Assembly (NCBI RefSeq): GCF_018362975.1
Contig: NZ_CP074371.1
Location: forward strand, 372,001-436,000
Length of the DNA stretch: 64,000 bases
Origin: Nocardia tengchongensis
GTDB taxonomy: Bacteria; Actinomycetota; Actinomycetes; Mycobacteriales; Mycobacteriaceae
Direction of reading: 5' to 3'
Positions within the stretch are counted from its first letter, which is position 1. Each line of letters opens with the position of its first letter. The notes under the pieces are model-generated. The model searched no databases. It was not told the origin of the DNA and was given only the letters and a program-made list of their open reading frames with translations. The translations under genes were made by a program, and so were the position numbers. Positions 29,301 to 31,203 of this stretch are shown piece by piece.

Positions 29301-30252
29301 CAGTGTGATTCACGCCCGACACTGCGCCCTGGAACATGCCGCCGGTGAGCATGCGGGGGTCGAAGTGGGTGTTCTTCAGGTTCTCGACGGCGTTGTCCCA
29401 GCCGTGCTGCGCCACGTCGAAACCGAACTGCGCGGCCGTCGCACCGGCGAAACCCGCAGCGCCGCCTACCAATCCGGCGGAAGTGCCGGTGATCAAGCCG
29501 GTGAGATAGCGGTTCACCCCGCGCTGGCCGAGCGAGTTGCCGATCGCGCCGCCGATCGGTCCCGCCACCGCGCCACCCACGCCGGAACTGATCGCGGTCA
29601 CGCCGACCTGGGTCCAGTTGACGCTCTTCCGGTGCCCGGTATCGACCTGATACTGCTGAATCCCGTAGTCCTGCAACGTCCCGAGCACGGTGTTCATCAC
29701 CATGTGCTTCATCGCGAACTTCACGACCGCGGTGATGCCCATCCGGGCCGCGATGGCGAGGATTCGGTCGAGCGCCTCGCGGCCGATGATCCGCACCGCG
29801 ATGCGCGTCATCGTGACGATCACCGCCTCCACCATCGGAGCGGTCGGCGGCCACAGCCACGCGCCGATGATCTCGGCCGCCGCCATCGCGATCGACGAGT
29901 AGAACATCAGCTTCGTGTACTGGATCTCGGTGCCGGTCTCCTCGACCGAATCACCCAGCTTCTGGAAATGCTCGGCCAGATCCAGGATCGAGTTGCCCTG
30001 GCCGTCGCCACTGGCCGGCGCGGCCAGCTTGTCGAACAGCTGTGCCATCTCGTCGCGCCCGTCGCCGTTCACATAGGCGGCCAGGGTCGCGGACTTGGCA
30101 TCGGCGATGGACGAGAGCTGATCGCGCAGGCCGGCGGCGGCATTGCGCCAGTCCTCGGCCAGCGCCCACATCTGGTCCTCGTCGCCCTCGGGCCATTCCA
30201 CGCCCACGAGGTAGCCGAGCCATTCGAGTTCCGAAGGCAGGTGCAGAGTCAT
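5251..30252 (-). CDS. Giant multidomain type VII polymorphic toxin (composite, five frame breaks)
   Basis: Read as one gene this is about 8,330 codons. Protein-like sequence continues across five frame changes at about 28,050, 26,700-26,830, 22,460, 21,165 and 8,400-8,480, all in low-complexity linkers. Order: WXG100-like N-terminal domain; Gly/Thr linker; REDEPT repeats; Tox-PL deamidase-like domain; dead ART-like domain; four HExxH domains; several short-repeat arrays; a roughly 1,550-residue helical module; a lipid-kinase-like domain; a second copy of the module; a second ART-like domain; Pro-rich and Gly-rich linkers; a roughly 120-residue C-terminal domain. WXG100-type N termini are known to route polymorphic toxins through ESX systems. 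Homopolymers at some breaks and a matching break in secY favour sequence error over true gene splitting. Activities are inferred from motifs. Confidence 0.75.
7130..7480 (-). other. C-terminal ADP-ribosyltransferase-like domain with altered active site
   Basis: The pattern [11 protein letters not shown] (Arg), then [10 protein letters not shown], then [16 protein letters not shown] (Ser of S-x-S), then a VLI strand matches the R-S-E order of bacterial ART toxins. The position expected to be E-x-E just before VLIQG reads FSQ. Arg and Ser are present but the catalytic glutamate seems to be lost, so activity is doubtful. Confidence 0.5.
7977..20993 (-). CDS. Giant toxin, segment 5: duplicated helical modules and lipid-kinase-like domain
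   Basis: The true frame runs from about 21,165 to about 8,450, over 4,200 codons without interruption. It opens with two copies of a roughly 70-residue helical unit ([12 protein letters not shown]..., [12 protein letters not shown]...), separated by the 10-residue [10 protein letters not shown] array. It continues with the PTVEV array, module copy A (about 19,655-15,010), a lipid-kinase-like domain (about 14,870-14,130), the DPTVEL array, and module copy B (about 13,500-8,530). The modules are helical and charged, with long coiled-coil-like stretches rich in Ala, Glu and Arg. No known family was recognised for them. The long plus-strand open frames here are shadows. Confidence 0.75.
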   Translation of the reverse strand: MAEHADFAADMEAKHARFLHEMADSAPPGSTEEQLFREQAREVDEMARNSADRADRLWSDLGGRPDPTPTPRPIGEDGPAPEPRSGQNPAPESRTGQDPTPGPRTGQDPTPGPRTGQDPTPGPRTGQDPTPGPRTGQDPTPGPRTGQDPATGPRSEQNPAPETAAAGDGQPPNDGPPRRAATPDDPDAWFNEQRAIQADWVAHMDAKRAQWFHDMADMLEPGGPAEREARFEARMADAEARLSALRAEYMWDFAGGRPEPTPGDAAGKPPTGSASDPNRPVRPTAPGASTPVPPSTTAPRSGDTGGKPDGAQHGQRSKPLGTNPNETPTVEVKRTGTNPDETPTVEVKRPEQSNPDETPTVEVKRPEQSNPDETPTVEAKRPEQSNPDETPTVEVKRPEQSNPDETPTVELKRREPSNPDETPTVEIPRQEAESPKPPADPAEASPGLQAALDRLRAADPVAGERPRSLEDQVYGARLTDALGVVEALAKRPDALSALRHLAETAAAEGVFHDPENGLGTRPPAPEGGEPRTLTLEELRTELLRRLGLPETVADDALPRIVGDEQLRNLLRAGGIEALRDAVLRHDELTGPERDRAARARDGWARLLGVDDSLLDPARTTPEQRRAVLDELRAETLRRASDAADLMVASFYRPNADHTHVVLDADGERVHIRITEDADGNKGAEVIQRPDLPRETPPETKEPEKKPGWLKRMWQRMMHGYQGQSPKYPSGSGNDSKGQTMLAMEIGYLTHDEALLHLKDKFNPARILKESATLWKERERLPLVRRLTARVADVAAELRPMRTLGGGEYRPWVSEADPRIRADVEKTLRGANMPIESEMPEPQHEPLNRGPALEPPAPREWGTELPQPLVDAVTTRDAALGDLVRLADELGIRIPDDDPKTLRGVVDEAIYKLMRRAGAVEALRDVSERWLMEDAQIPFSREVSIFDKDPLGRYLREFARAEALRTEEEKAARRREEAGVGPDDDSLEFRPRRPRVSFLDLQGVNNGGEWPRHFDDADEELSNRREGRLFEDALRRDQIQDERSNWSQLLEVDLKRLETEDGLKQAIAEERMATRDQGRRLLELDAAVSHFLDLDASARQHAADLAETAAHDWVNEHGGAMLDRERGLAVLPGEPRRLVVIRGEADHDARLVDALAAHSEIREQLNSGELSLDYRVVGLDLNDRVQVAPVEPPQVRFHEVEVNGERTPVALLRNGLEPWRIVQPTVEPVVHADPPAEPAAPRDPDVVRRERNDVASRLSVYRMDLGENLARTIADLEHDNSLRAAQIEGMADFIRSSDAIDNFHDLERTLQNLTHRLGLKPDELTPQKLAEAMADPNVRKVRRLQAVDDLVKYAKVLRENIDEKAVLAARKELAARLDVEPDELAPAKPDKQNGEIVGFKPDTKNTDKNALLDVINNLLHDSRTRPELLAALTEFSSVLGNLDPFLEGLRYDPLTDPRAVDGELPIHDGDAPALLREYMNDYIGEPPLSDNPSAAAGVWSRLLGVQMNDFAKTVKIYAEQLGGLHDRVTPAQFADVLTTLRETGDSTVAWERYRDSSADPAKVVTKEQLSDLVRGVRNARYAEVYEAYRDGKIEKHERRSASDLADTIHSLRAEVQARDADIKLLKKLAAEHYDLTNPRPPEGPPRDPRAVAADLAAARHELQIAAEGRDYAQGRVYRERGEGFRPLHESDLTPEHLPGTADYLANRPAEEGGTLPGLEQRLSDLDTAANEFDQAQTRLRDLEAEMQRAVTADVRQGESPVNAWRREVDTARAELDELIAADPKLAQRGFDAVMTDLDRLSRMPQQWGDVFTDELVPLRDAAHRYEQAREFLSAAEADAAAAARAAETPEQTAARELATARDDLAAAAAEGDTARRDAAADRIARWEAEQRRLEADAAAAAETPHQAADRARTAAHDDLTRAIEDFRRTTGLDVTETELAPEHLRDTVNRLLPEARGTVPEVVGAFERLENAARALHRADALTEWVDAHFPEGHTGREGEDPGASGAPTRPQGPTQPNTDPSAAARNPEGDGHDGGSNALTHNDSGDADVNRSFARRVEDAIAAGEADVVVLSTGMGRMAERVELVTFATEPPTQLIRKIVTNPQHAHAEALVSLVGQAVGANVPKVHRVEDRVVYMEVMPGEVGADRFTTTMDAGLDEVLATPDGRRLGLLDVLVGIPDRNLVNWLITADGHISGIDHSLAFGGGRRGDEVSTSLFARQYATQGPDGEITWHEHDLSAQDLSAIRARLEALAPDFAALARDDWHRALMDRFDEVQRHARASDEGSTGDEGDPGPNPARPGNPTRPGSSPSAATPPLGATPPGSGGGKEPPNRNSSAPPNPDPEEPGNSGRNGQNSTPPSKPGDGQTAKLPEGSEDPTINLSAGGEESTKKLPDGSEDPTIKNPPPGEASTPKMFEGNDDPTVNMSRGENASNEQPFEGNDDPTVKMEGGSGAKPPGSEDPTVELPKPEGSEDPTVELPKPSEAPTLELPRVEVDVPPVDPVADSPALNAVAQFLREATNDPTAPGREVNAVVFTARLMDALGLEGAAAHLHDPLAHFREIAEMAKARGFFGDPDQSAGPRPMRDADDYRPLAPEEVYGTEEYWRTEADPETLRAIESELEASGLDRRLAELESGDPARALDPSGPTRELPTSAAHPDGTPVRERPLETWSQRPRDPAAAEPRVHTLDELRTRLAAEFGLSETDLLRANLPQHVGDMQFRNMLRAGGLEALDHVLAAHDTATGLERENLARVRDEWARLLGIPESALDPAHTTPEQRNTLLAEARTETLRRAMDVADLLVAALHVAPREHLHLVLEADGERVHARVVDHPDGKRIELLRRPDLGVQRASDKVAPGWVDQLWRRMMHGYHGQSPKYPSGSRWDSFGQSTMAVEFGHMIHDDALIQIKDKFNPVRIAKEIITFWQARERLPLVNHLTRRIADISPQMIPMRTLEGGEYRPHVTEADPVLRAEVEESLRLAEMTIESELPEPQHIPIDQVEIKEPPPREWGADVPQPLADAVDARDAALLEVVRAARENRIRLTAEGADALRYAAQEARYRVARRAGAIEALHEAALNWIVEDAFIPFSREVSIFDKDPLGRFMREVAHAKALQDEELKAQSRREEAGVDHDDPPLEYRAREPRPSFLDVVGVNNGGEWALHFDDVDGEELSNSREGVLFERALKRDQMQEARSNWAQLLDVGLDRIETRKDLENIVSDLRMDIRRARAQAAEFAAVVDHFLGVDGNYNERVREVSDAAARDWVNANGGVMLDREHGLAVLPGERGGPERLVVIRGDIEHDTHLVDALAAHPDLRGRLNRGELRLDYRDVGLDDNGRVRVDRVEPPSVRFHDVEVDGHPVPVALMRAEGGDSWRLVQPTPEPVVAPHPEPSTEPAVPRDPDELRKERNQVAGRLAIYDLDLGQNLDRTIAGLRQDLLLRHAQLEGMADFIRTSDAIDTFNDLDRALGNLANRLGLDPEQLSPRKLAEAFADTRIRMGERRHQAFADLVNYADVLRKNIDESAALAARDRLVSKLGVDPEELHKLEAVKDEEKVDIVGFEPDKKSTAPVAVAEAFENLIFRPDERRAQAIDALTEYIGALADLDPHRDGGLRYDPRTDPRAVTGDIPVHDPKVPVRLDALDSDLVGEPLLLDIPTAAGEIWQRLLGVDPQDIEKTVKLYAERLERLHDRMSPDQLREVLRTRHDTNTDMAAAYRVYRDSVTDPAKLLSAEQVSEVVRVVHRARYIEVYEAYRDGKIEKHERLTPKELSKAVDSVRSDLQAREANIDLLEQLASEHHNLTNPPEPGAPPRDPRTVGPELAAARHELQIAEEGLDYAKGRMWRERDGGEFRPLTDSDLTPDRLPGTEDWLTNRARAEGGELPGNEQRVNDLSTAAREFDRAQARVRDLETELRRGMEATAEPGETPVDAWQREAESARADLEALVATDPAAPRGIDHAIDRIEQLSRMPLTWDDIWTDDLVPLRDAVHRYQRAEEFLAAIRTAEADAAAAAARAAETPEQAAARELAKARHELAAAEAQGDTARRDAAADRAARWEAEQRRIADAAVADADTPQTAAQRAREEAHNELRSAIEDLRRTAGLDVTEPELAPNRLRDTITDLLTQARGPLQDVVRAFDRLQSAAEAFHAAEAIAHWVDNHYPDPVRAIEPGEGEPGGGPKRLGPGTPPTTPPAAPPPARAPPNPEPTRPPPPSSPNPAPSRCRRPRIHPPPQPIRDRMSRPGSTRTAARRGRTVRQSRTQAHRRDRTGWSSGREPFTPGRIHGRRPGPTARWPRPATRSSGMIWQSAICTRSRGNWGRIRTGTGCSHYGNCCCRSWQPRCSARNNSA
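8530..13500 (-). repeat. About 1,600-residue helical module, copy B
   Basis: It starts around [18 protein letters not shown] and ends with [11 protein letters not shown]. It is colinear with copy A over the whole length, with strongly conserved blocks ([36 protein letters not shown]), showing duplication of a unit of about 4.7 kb. Confidence 0.8.
13530..13890 (-). repeat. Irregular repeats with [12 protein letters not shown] core
   Basis: About seven to eight loose units ([45 protein letters not shown] twice, SEAPTLEL) precede module copy B, paralleling the PTVEV array before copy A. They fit a diverged duplicate of the same array. Confidence 0.75.
14130..14870 (-). other. PI3/PI4-kinase-like domain between the two modules
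   Basis: An N-lobe has [11 protein letters not shown] (candidate ATP-binding Lys about 14,702), a helix with a Glu ([11 protein letters not shown]) and hinge-like [11 protein letters not shown]-lobe has [10 protein letters not shown] (catalytic Asp about 14,459, following Asn about 14,444) and [10 protein letters not shown] (metal-binding Asp about 14,405). The DRxxxN...IDH order matches the PI3K/PI4K-like superfamily found in some bacterial effectors. All core residues appear present. Lipid versus protein substrate cannot be told. Confidence 0.6.
15010..19655 (-). repeat. About 1,550-residue helical module, copy A
   Basis: It starts around [16 protein letters not shown] and ends with [11 protein letters not shown]. 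It shares colinear blocks with copy [30 protein letters not shown], [24 protein letters not shown] and [13 protein letters not shown]. The function is unknown. Confidence 0.8.
19715..20050 (-). repeat. 48-bp tandem repeats encoding [16 protein letters not shown]
   Basis: Seven units of up to 16 codons upstream of helical module copy A. The PTVE core is invariant while codon choice varies. A looser DPTVEL version sits before module copy B. Confidence 0.9.
19997..22819 (-). CDS. Giant toxin, segment 4: fourth HExxH domain and repeat linker
   Basis: The true coding part runs from about 22,460 to about 21,165; the rest is out of frame. It encodes the fourth metallopeptidase-like domain (HEFGH about 21,841; [10 protein letters not shown] downstream) and then a low-complexity stretch with 14-residue repeats at 21312-21452. 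The frame changes near 21,165, within a GGCCGGGCGGTCC-type sequence, by one apparently missing base. Confidence 0.6.
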   Translation of the reverse strand: MVPEGRRRAPDVHDLAARARSCDRLRRKPRLALRTGERAARPLHPHARRHHGRRVSRLALATVRLQLQRRRLAQPCRGAGGSLRRRHPQLRSRHRTRQGPPPPPDRPRRRKRPRRPRTRAARQPKPQSAGEHRDTRVADGHPGSSALDGRPDVRAVDGRPDAIRADDRPEPMRPDDGGKPSSEPDLVLSPPETPEAPAIVDDWTGRDRQAVINHIQNELGIPTAGFHYARDVETLREYGRALEDMMARHPGVKPKSVEIGFIPEDSDAIAAVYPGRENGRLVADRLVFNERFAMHPEGLDEAIRANVEQGKHVSGSDARPMYSAIVHEFGHVLDFAGGREARHALLDILTAHFEATRGPQDAGAFTEWLHQLPGYAFDKNGALHVGEALAEGFRDVILNGRNAAEPSQVMYQMLRIAAQDSGVLQPHGLPDHQSTPTEDRSTPAEHRSAPSGDRSAAAGDRSGPAERQSAPTGDRSGPAERQSAPTGDRSGPAERQSAPTRDRSAPTERQAVPAERDTGSADADRDLGTDRRRSAVWDSSGDSSESRDPNGRAVPTRTSLTPANPMSRPPAPRRPRSTPSPRAPTALLPNPALPQRNRRSATSAGSTAGWPSTLTSQRTWRPSTPASCTRWPIPRLPAAPRNNCSASRPARSTRWPATPPTAPTASGPTSAAAPTPPRPRAPSARTAQRPNRAAGRTLRRSRAPVRTPRRDRVPVRTPRRDRVPVRTPRRDRVPVRTPRRDRVPARTPRRDRVPARTPRPGRAASRTPRPRPLRRGTVSRRTMGRRVAPPLRTIRTPGSTNSAPSRRTGLPTWMPSAPSGSTTWPTCSSPAARPSARRASRPAWPMPRPACRPCAPSTCGTSPAAAPNPLRATPRASRPRAARAIPTGRYAPPLRAHPPPCPPQPPRRAPATPGASRTAPSTASGRNRWARTRTRPRPSR
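20520..20760 (-). repeat. 30-bp tandem repeats encoding [10 protein letters not shown]
   Basis: About eight contiguous ten-codon units. The central four or five are almost identical at DNA level. There are no spacers and they stay in frame, so this is a coding repeat, not CRISPR. Confidence 0.9.
21312..21452 (-). repeat. 42-bp tandem repeats encoding [14 protein letters not shown]
   Basis: Three near-identical 14-codon units plus decayed flanking copies ([21 protein letters not shown]). The central copies are almost identical at DNA level, implying recent expansion. Confidence 0.85.
21560..24950 (-). other. Four tandem HExxH metallopeptidase-like domains
   Basis: Four related domains of about 230-260 residues carry HEFAH (about 24,547), HEYGH (23,646), HELGH (22,770) and HEFGH (21,841). 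Each is followed about 60 residues later by EALAEAF/Y/G-x-DV, whose Glu is the likely third zinc ligand (gluzincin pattern, as in anthrax lethal factor-like domains). Motif spacing is about 0.9 kb throughout. Domains 1 and 3 open with PDWSP; domains 2 and 4 open with LxPPE...VDxWTG, an ABAB pattern suggesting duplication of a pair. Domain 4 is in the next reading frame. Confidence 0.75.
22084..26541 (-). CDS. Giant toxin, segment 3: deamidase-like, ART-like and three HExxH domains
   Basis: In-frame coding extends from about 26,750 (upstream of the first ATG at 26541) to about 22,460. It begins with a Tox-PL domain (catalytic Cys codon at 26514), continues through an ART-like domain at about 25,400-25,895 and a charged linker with REDxxRP motifs, then three HExxH metallopeptidase-like domains. 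At about 22,460 one base seems to be missing, in a G-rich stretch, and the sequence continues in the next frame into the fourth HExxH domain. Confidence 0.7.
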   Translation of the reverse strand: MVRAKNRGRCGELALRLLREITGNESVRPPQRRVGPEGMSLEELVSGAGGKLQDFPKHLDRPNRPGGHDAIAKRLLKLGDGASALVVDRYAGPVDEHGVGAHAYLMVNEGGEIVVKDPAAGLEHGFPPQVPKETAGVHAILFDADGKAWHPLKDSVRAGLLHLVDARLHVGDAHRPPGDDASPDDPVRFLRTSDEIVPDFARAGAYGREVWSDAHAQLTEEQRSALRAYSDDLGEDTARPSASDIEAALRGHREMTPEIAQAIRDIDSSLALRPLPEPVMVTLSAGDNPFGVPVHELPGTVQHLPGYANALIGAVPSIDGIHHHIELVVPAGTPALHLGDLSRYGKHLPMVLMAHGLEIHIDSVEPRGPGHYGIRGTVAPIDPAASPHLTRPDTPRSEHQRAAEATPESRPDRPAANETRPDTPRRPDDTREDIVRPQNAREEAVKPQEAREDALRPRDTREDTHPKLPHEAAAGTRADAPRQEEQQSVRARRLRMRQRDLPIPPSEDPGPQQRHDADNGSSAVDSGDGHAPDWSPHPQDDWATLDGEHIAKKLHEDWDLVVTGFDNTHVDVEAMREFARAVEDMFDRFPDTELMEVRIAPLDDPTVFAEVDPGRDGDGHFADILTLNEHFARNPADLARRVRLGEENGHLVPGSGDRPLYSTIVHEFAHVIDFTTQMHARLDGFEALERHFQRTYGGDHEDFLGWLHDELSGYSFDEHGMFDHAEALAEAFTDVILNGDLAGEPAQILHDHLVRTYRDHAAENPVYEGESLEHRSRPVDDPGPAARRDREPESGHQGHGPEPISRDTPLQDGEKSSHEPEFVLQPPEPIELPAVVDHWTGLDRQGVLDRINIDLGIETVGFHYVGDVEILREYGRALEAGIADNPGIKPRRAEIGAIPKDPDAFAIAIGTRPEDGSGPWTPDRIVFNDRWAMDSAGFEQKIRADVASGFHVPGADARPVYAVIVHEYGHLLDHYGQMAAREGLTGALADRYVETHAGADFAEFTNWLRSELPGYAFDEHGMLNEGEALAEAYRDVKLNGDNASELSKLMVDRLNAAARDAAPLHAQHPVAPPEHGSGEHRLDRLGPRDESGVPSENPADHRDSADPERSAPHDVSDPAHPPADWSPRPDDFWSELNRDRIIQEMKGLFGIERFDGLDNTSVDPEVLRELARALDDVTAGNKITLKGIEIGEPVFENSIAEATGVRTADGNTVTEKIVLRLEHALDPARLAEIVRNGEATGWFPRGAGERPMYTILLHELGHAIDYAGNHASHSELANALLDHYIRTHGDTTVVEYLGWLSQLSDYSFNADGSLNHAEALAEAFVDVTLNFDHATEPAKVLHRLLTDRAAENAHAVREPEQPASPSLRAPASTATPGLPTVTPDPVRSTVARTSGLWTVAPTPFVPMIVPSPCGPTTAESPRANRIWCCRRRRHPRPRRLSTTGPAGTARPSSTTFRTSSAFRPPASITRAMSKRCANTAVRSRT
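25397..25895 (-). other. Degenerate ADP-ribosyltransferase-like domain
   Basis: The order of secondary elements follows bacterial ART toxins: [15 protein letters not shown] helix, [11 protein letters not shown] strand, then [18 protein letters not shown] and a closing strand pair GHYGIRGTV. The catalytic residues are missing: the Arg expected after the PVMV strand is absent, no S-T-S is visible, and the E-x-E position reads HLP. The fold is likely kept and the activity lost. Confidence 0.5.
26100..26560 (-). other. Tox-PL (toxin glutamine deamidase/papain-like) domain
   Basis: The [17 protein letters not shown] helix carries the presumed nucleophilic Cys. The His is in [12 protein letters not shown] and the Asp in IVVKDPAAG, giving a complete Cys-His-Asp triad in papain-like order. 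Tox-PL1 domains of polymorphic toxins are predicted glutamine deamidases or cysteine peptidases. All three residues are present, so the domain may be active; the substrate is unknown. Confidence 0.7.
26424..28076 (-). CDS. Giant toxin, segment 2: charged linker with REDEPT repeats
   Basis: The coding frame between about 28,050 and 26,700-26,830. It is entirely low complexity, rich in Arg, Asp, Glu, Pro and Ser, and contains the eight-residue REDEPT array at 27255-27495. No folded domain is recognisable. The frame then changes (one base appears missing) before the deamidase-like domain; the better frame there reads [12 protein letters not shown] and continues to the catalytic cysteine. It is probably a flexible spacer rather than a separate gene. 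Confidence 0.55.
   Translation of the reverse strand: MPRLRSRTPPRPDASRSESPRSDTIRPDSPRPDSRTGASDGRTGAPEPHSAATRSESTGEESRPADRADTHPDGESSEATTTRPGDHDIASDSEKTGGTRDSSNPSERTADTTAPRDGSDASTDRPASKPDTPDDHRAGEPPESRKPSDEHTDDPSADRDHPDEHPESRRPTDEAPEGHRDDQSGARRDEDTPGTRREDEPTGRREDESTAPREDEPTGRREDEPTAPREDELTGRREDEPTAPREDEPTARRGDEPTTPREDEPTARREDPAARRDGEPEAIHGDEPVARHEDDPAVRDVDDVRPRDEDARQDSATPRDEGAPSEMADRPLRDGRDPAADEPVREPDSSRHEDVPAEEARPAGEKPRSDPSEPVREDPAHHDADGQDRGARPQSESADSERDSRPSDRDRRAGDGATPEDGFVVAPIPLADGPRRGRTRANTEHRANATVATKLRPLRRLAQSHPTAPIPAVERRRSAPTATRRIPALSTILRTPMSVKRIRPSPHRMIRMWSARRTAAAAVSWPCACCARSPATNPSARLSAGSARRE
27255..27495 (-). repeat. 24-bp tandem repeats encoding [R/P]REDEPT[A/G]
   Basis: About ten eight-codon units in toxin segment 2. 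Many alternate RREDEPTG with PREDEPTA, giving an apparent 48-bp higher-order unit. They are contiguous and in frame. Confidence 0.85.
27658..30252 (-). CDS. Giant toxin, segment 1: WXG100-like N-terminal delivery region
   Basis: The true frame runs from ATG 30252 to about 28,050; the remaining codons to 27658 are out of frame. Residues about 5-110 match the WXG100-like/CpnT-type N-terminal domain of actinobacterial polymorphic toxins ([19 protein letters not shown], then two long helices). Residues about 115-290 contain hydrophobic and glycine-zipper stretches ([17 protein letters not shown]) that may insert into membranes. From about residue 330 to the break it is Gly/Ser/Thr/Asn-rich linker. 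The break coincides with a run of five G (plus strand 28048-28052), where removing one base restores the frame. Confidence 0.75.
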   Translation of the reverse strand: MTLHLPSELEWLGYLVGVEWPEGDEDQMWALAEDWRNAAAGLRDQLSSIADAKSATLAAYVNGDGRDEMAQLFDKLAAPASGDGQGNSILDLAEHFQKLGDSVEETGTEIQYTKLMFYSSIAMAAAEIIGAWLWPPTAPMVEAVIVTMTRIAVRIIGREALDRILAIAARMGITAVVKFAMKHMVMNTVLGTLQDYGIQQYQVDTGHRKSVNWTQVGVTAISSGVGGAVAGPIGGAIGNSLGQRGVNRYLTGLITGTSAGLVGGAAGFAGATAAQFGFDVAQHGWDNAVENLKNTHFDPRMLTGGMFQGAVSGVNHTGAHTVWETKVTRMSAGISPGDLTLVGSRPDTPGVNGTGGTHDPGTNGTTGSNGTNGSSGYNGSNGSDGSHTQTGPGSDGSRMHPASAAGGDPTGDTGARQTGDGSTSRPDTTAQNGGGVTTDSRGTDRATPTDQGGNAQPGPANTSGSTPQTHGGIDATGAGGESVSRPQAGAPDSTAPLQSGIQGGTHDTASAAPTSTAATNGGSPAPAASSTTGGSSSAGGGSSNAGGSSSTGGSPSNTGGSSNTGGGSSNTGVGSSNAGGGASPGASGAATHPAASTAGGTSSTGSDAPTRAGSTGGAADTSASGARAAAPGTTPGGPGSASAASSPAGATAAGGSPSSPVAASSGANAAPGSSISGSSTTQHAGSATQSATPDQRAASPRAGEATTTPKPADASRADAPKTDAQRAEAPKSDTPASRCFEVGKSAFRHHPARQPAARQPHRCFRRPHGCPGTALRRNAFRVHRRGISSRRPRGYPSRWRVIRGDHHPTGRPRHRIRFGKDRWYTGFEQSFRADRRHHRAPRWFRREHRPPREQAGHPRRSPRR

Positions 30253-30281
30253 GCGCCGCTAACCCACCGATAGAGGTGGAG

Positions 30282-30770
30282 TCACCATCCGGAATCGGTG
30301 GCCCCGCCACGATTTCGCCGCGAGTCATCCGAATCCGGCTCCGCGGCACGACGTTCCGGCGCCTTGGGCGGCGCGGTCGACACCAGCGGCGGTTCCGGAA
30401 TCCGCAGCGCCTCAGTCAGATCCGGCATGCCCGGCACCAGTTCGGTCAGCCTGGGCAGGCGATTGCGGTTCTGCGACACCGGGGCCATGATCTCCCGGCT
30501 GCGCCGCGCCACCTCCGCGGACGCCTGCTGCGCGGCCTCGGTCACCGCCTTGGCGATCTCGGGGTAGTCGAGATCGTCGATGTTCGAGGCGAACTTGGTC
30601 TCGATCACCGTGCCATCGGCGTTCACGGTGACGGTCACCCGCTTGCCGCGCACGCTCGCGGACGCGGTGACCGCCGCACGCTGCTGCTGCAACTGGGTGA
30701 TGGTGCGCATCTGATCGCGGAAATCGTCGAGGATGTCCGTGAAATCGGCCTTGGCCCGCTCGTTCACCAT
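30282..30770 (-). CDS. YbaB/EbfC-like (EspL-type) protein
   Basis: 162 residues. Residues about 5-105 carry the YbaB/EbfC pattern: a helix (FRDQMRTITQLQQQR), then a strand pair with VTVTVNADGTVIETKF and an AVTEAAQQASAEV helix. YbaB proteins bind DNA as dimers, but in ESX-1 loci the related EspL stabilises substrates, so a secretion role is at least as likely here. The C-terminal 55 residues are disordered and acidic. It lies 7 nt after the WXG100-like gene and 29 nt before the giant toxin, in the same direction. Confidence 0.75.
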   Translation of the reverse strand: MVNERAKADFTDILDDFRDQMRTITQLQQQRAAVTASASVRGKRVTVTVNADGTVIETKFASNIDDLDYPEIAKAVTEAAQQASAEVARRSREIMAPVSQNRNRLPRLTELVPGMPDLTEALRIPEPPLVSTAPPKAPERRAAEPDSDDSRRNRGGATDSGW

Positions 30771-30777
30771 GATCGGC

Positions 30778-31092
30778 TCACTCGAACCCGTCGCCGTTGT
30801 CGTGATCCATCTTCTTCAGCTCCTCGGCGGCCTTCAACTGGCCGTCGGAGAAGTTGCCGAAGGTGCCCGCCATATTGCCCGCGCCCTCGACGATGTTCTT
30901 CCGGCTGGCGAGATAGCCCTGATCACCTTCGGCGAAGTTGCTGCCGAGCGTGTCGTTCCCCCACGGCGTCCCCCGACCGTCCGCCGCGGAAGCCAGTGTG
31001 CTCACGACCTTTTCGATCCCGTCGCGCACCTTGTCCGTCTTACCGGCCGCCTTGGTCAACAGATCCTCGTAAGCCTCCAGCCGACCGCTCAT
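30778..31092 (-). CDS. WXG100-like type VII secretion partner
   Basis: 104 residues, two predicted helices joined by a turn with TPWGNDTLGSNFAEGDQGY. This W-G-x-D...G-x-x-F turn is the variant seen in WXG100-like proteins encoded beside actinobacterial polymorphic toxins. Members of this class form helical-hairpin dimers that guide or accompany toxin export. There is no signal peptide. It lies between an espG and the YbaB-like gene, directly upstream of the toxin, suggesting it partners the toxin's own WXG100-like N terminus. Confidence 0.75.
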   Translation of the reverse strand: MSGRLEAYEDLLTKAAGKTDKVRDGIEKVVSTLASAADGRGTPWGNDTLGSNFAEGDQGYLASRKNIVEGAGNMAGTFGNFSDGQLKAAEELKKMDHDNGDGFE

Positions 31093-31203
31093 GGGAAGAG
31101 ACCTTGTCAGGCGTTGGCAACCAGGTAGTAGCCGGAAGCTGAACGGCGAGTGCCGATTCCGGCGCGGACGCGGCAGTCCGGAACACCGCGCCCCCGCCCG
31201 GAA

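Noticed and set aside
5251..30252. Programmed frameshifting to explain the toxin breaks
   Set aside because: Breaks differ in sequence, lie in unrelated linkers, need changes of both signs, and occur in ordinary genes too. No slippery site plus pseudoknot was seen.
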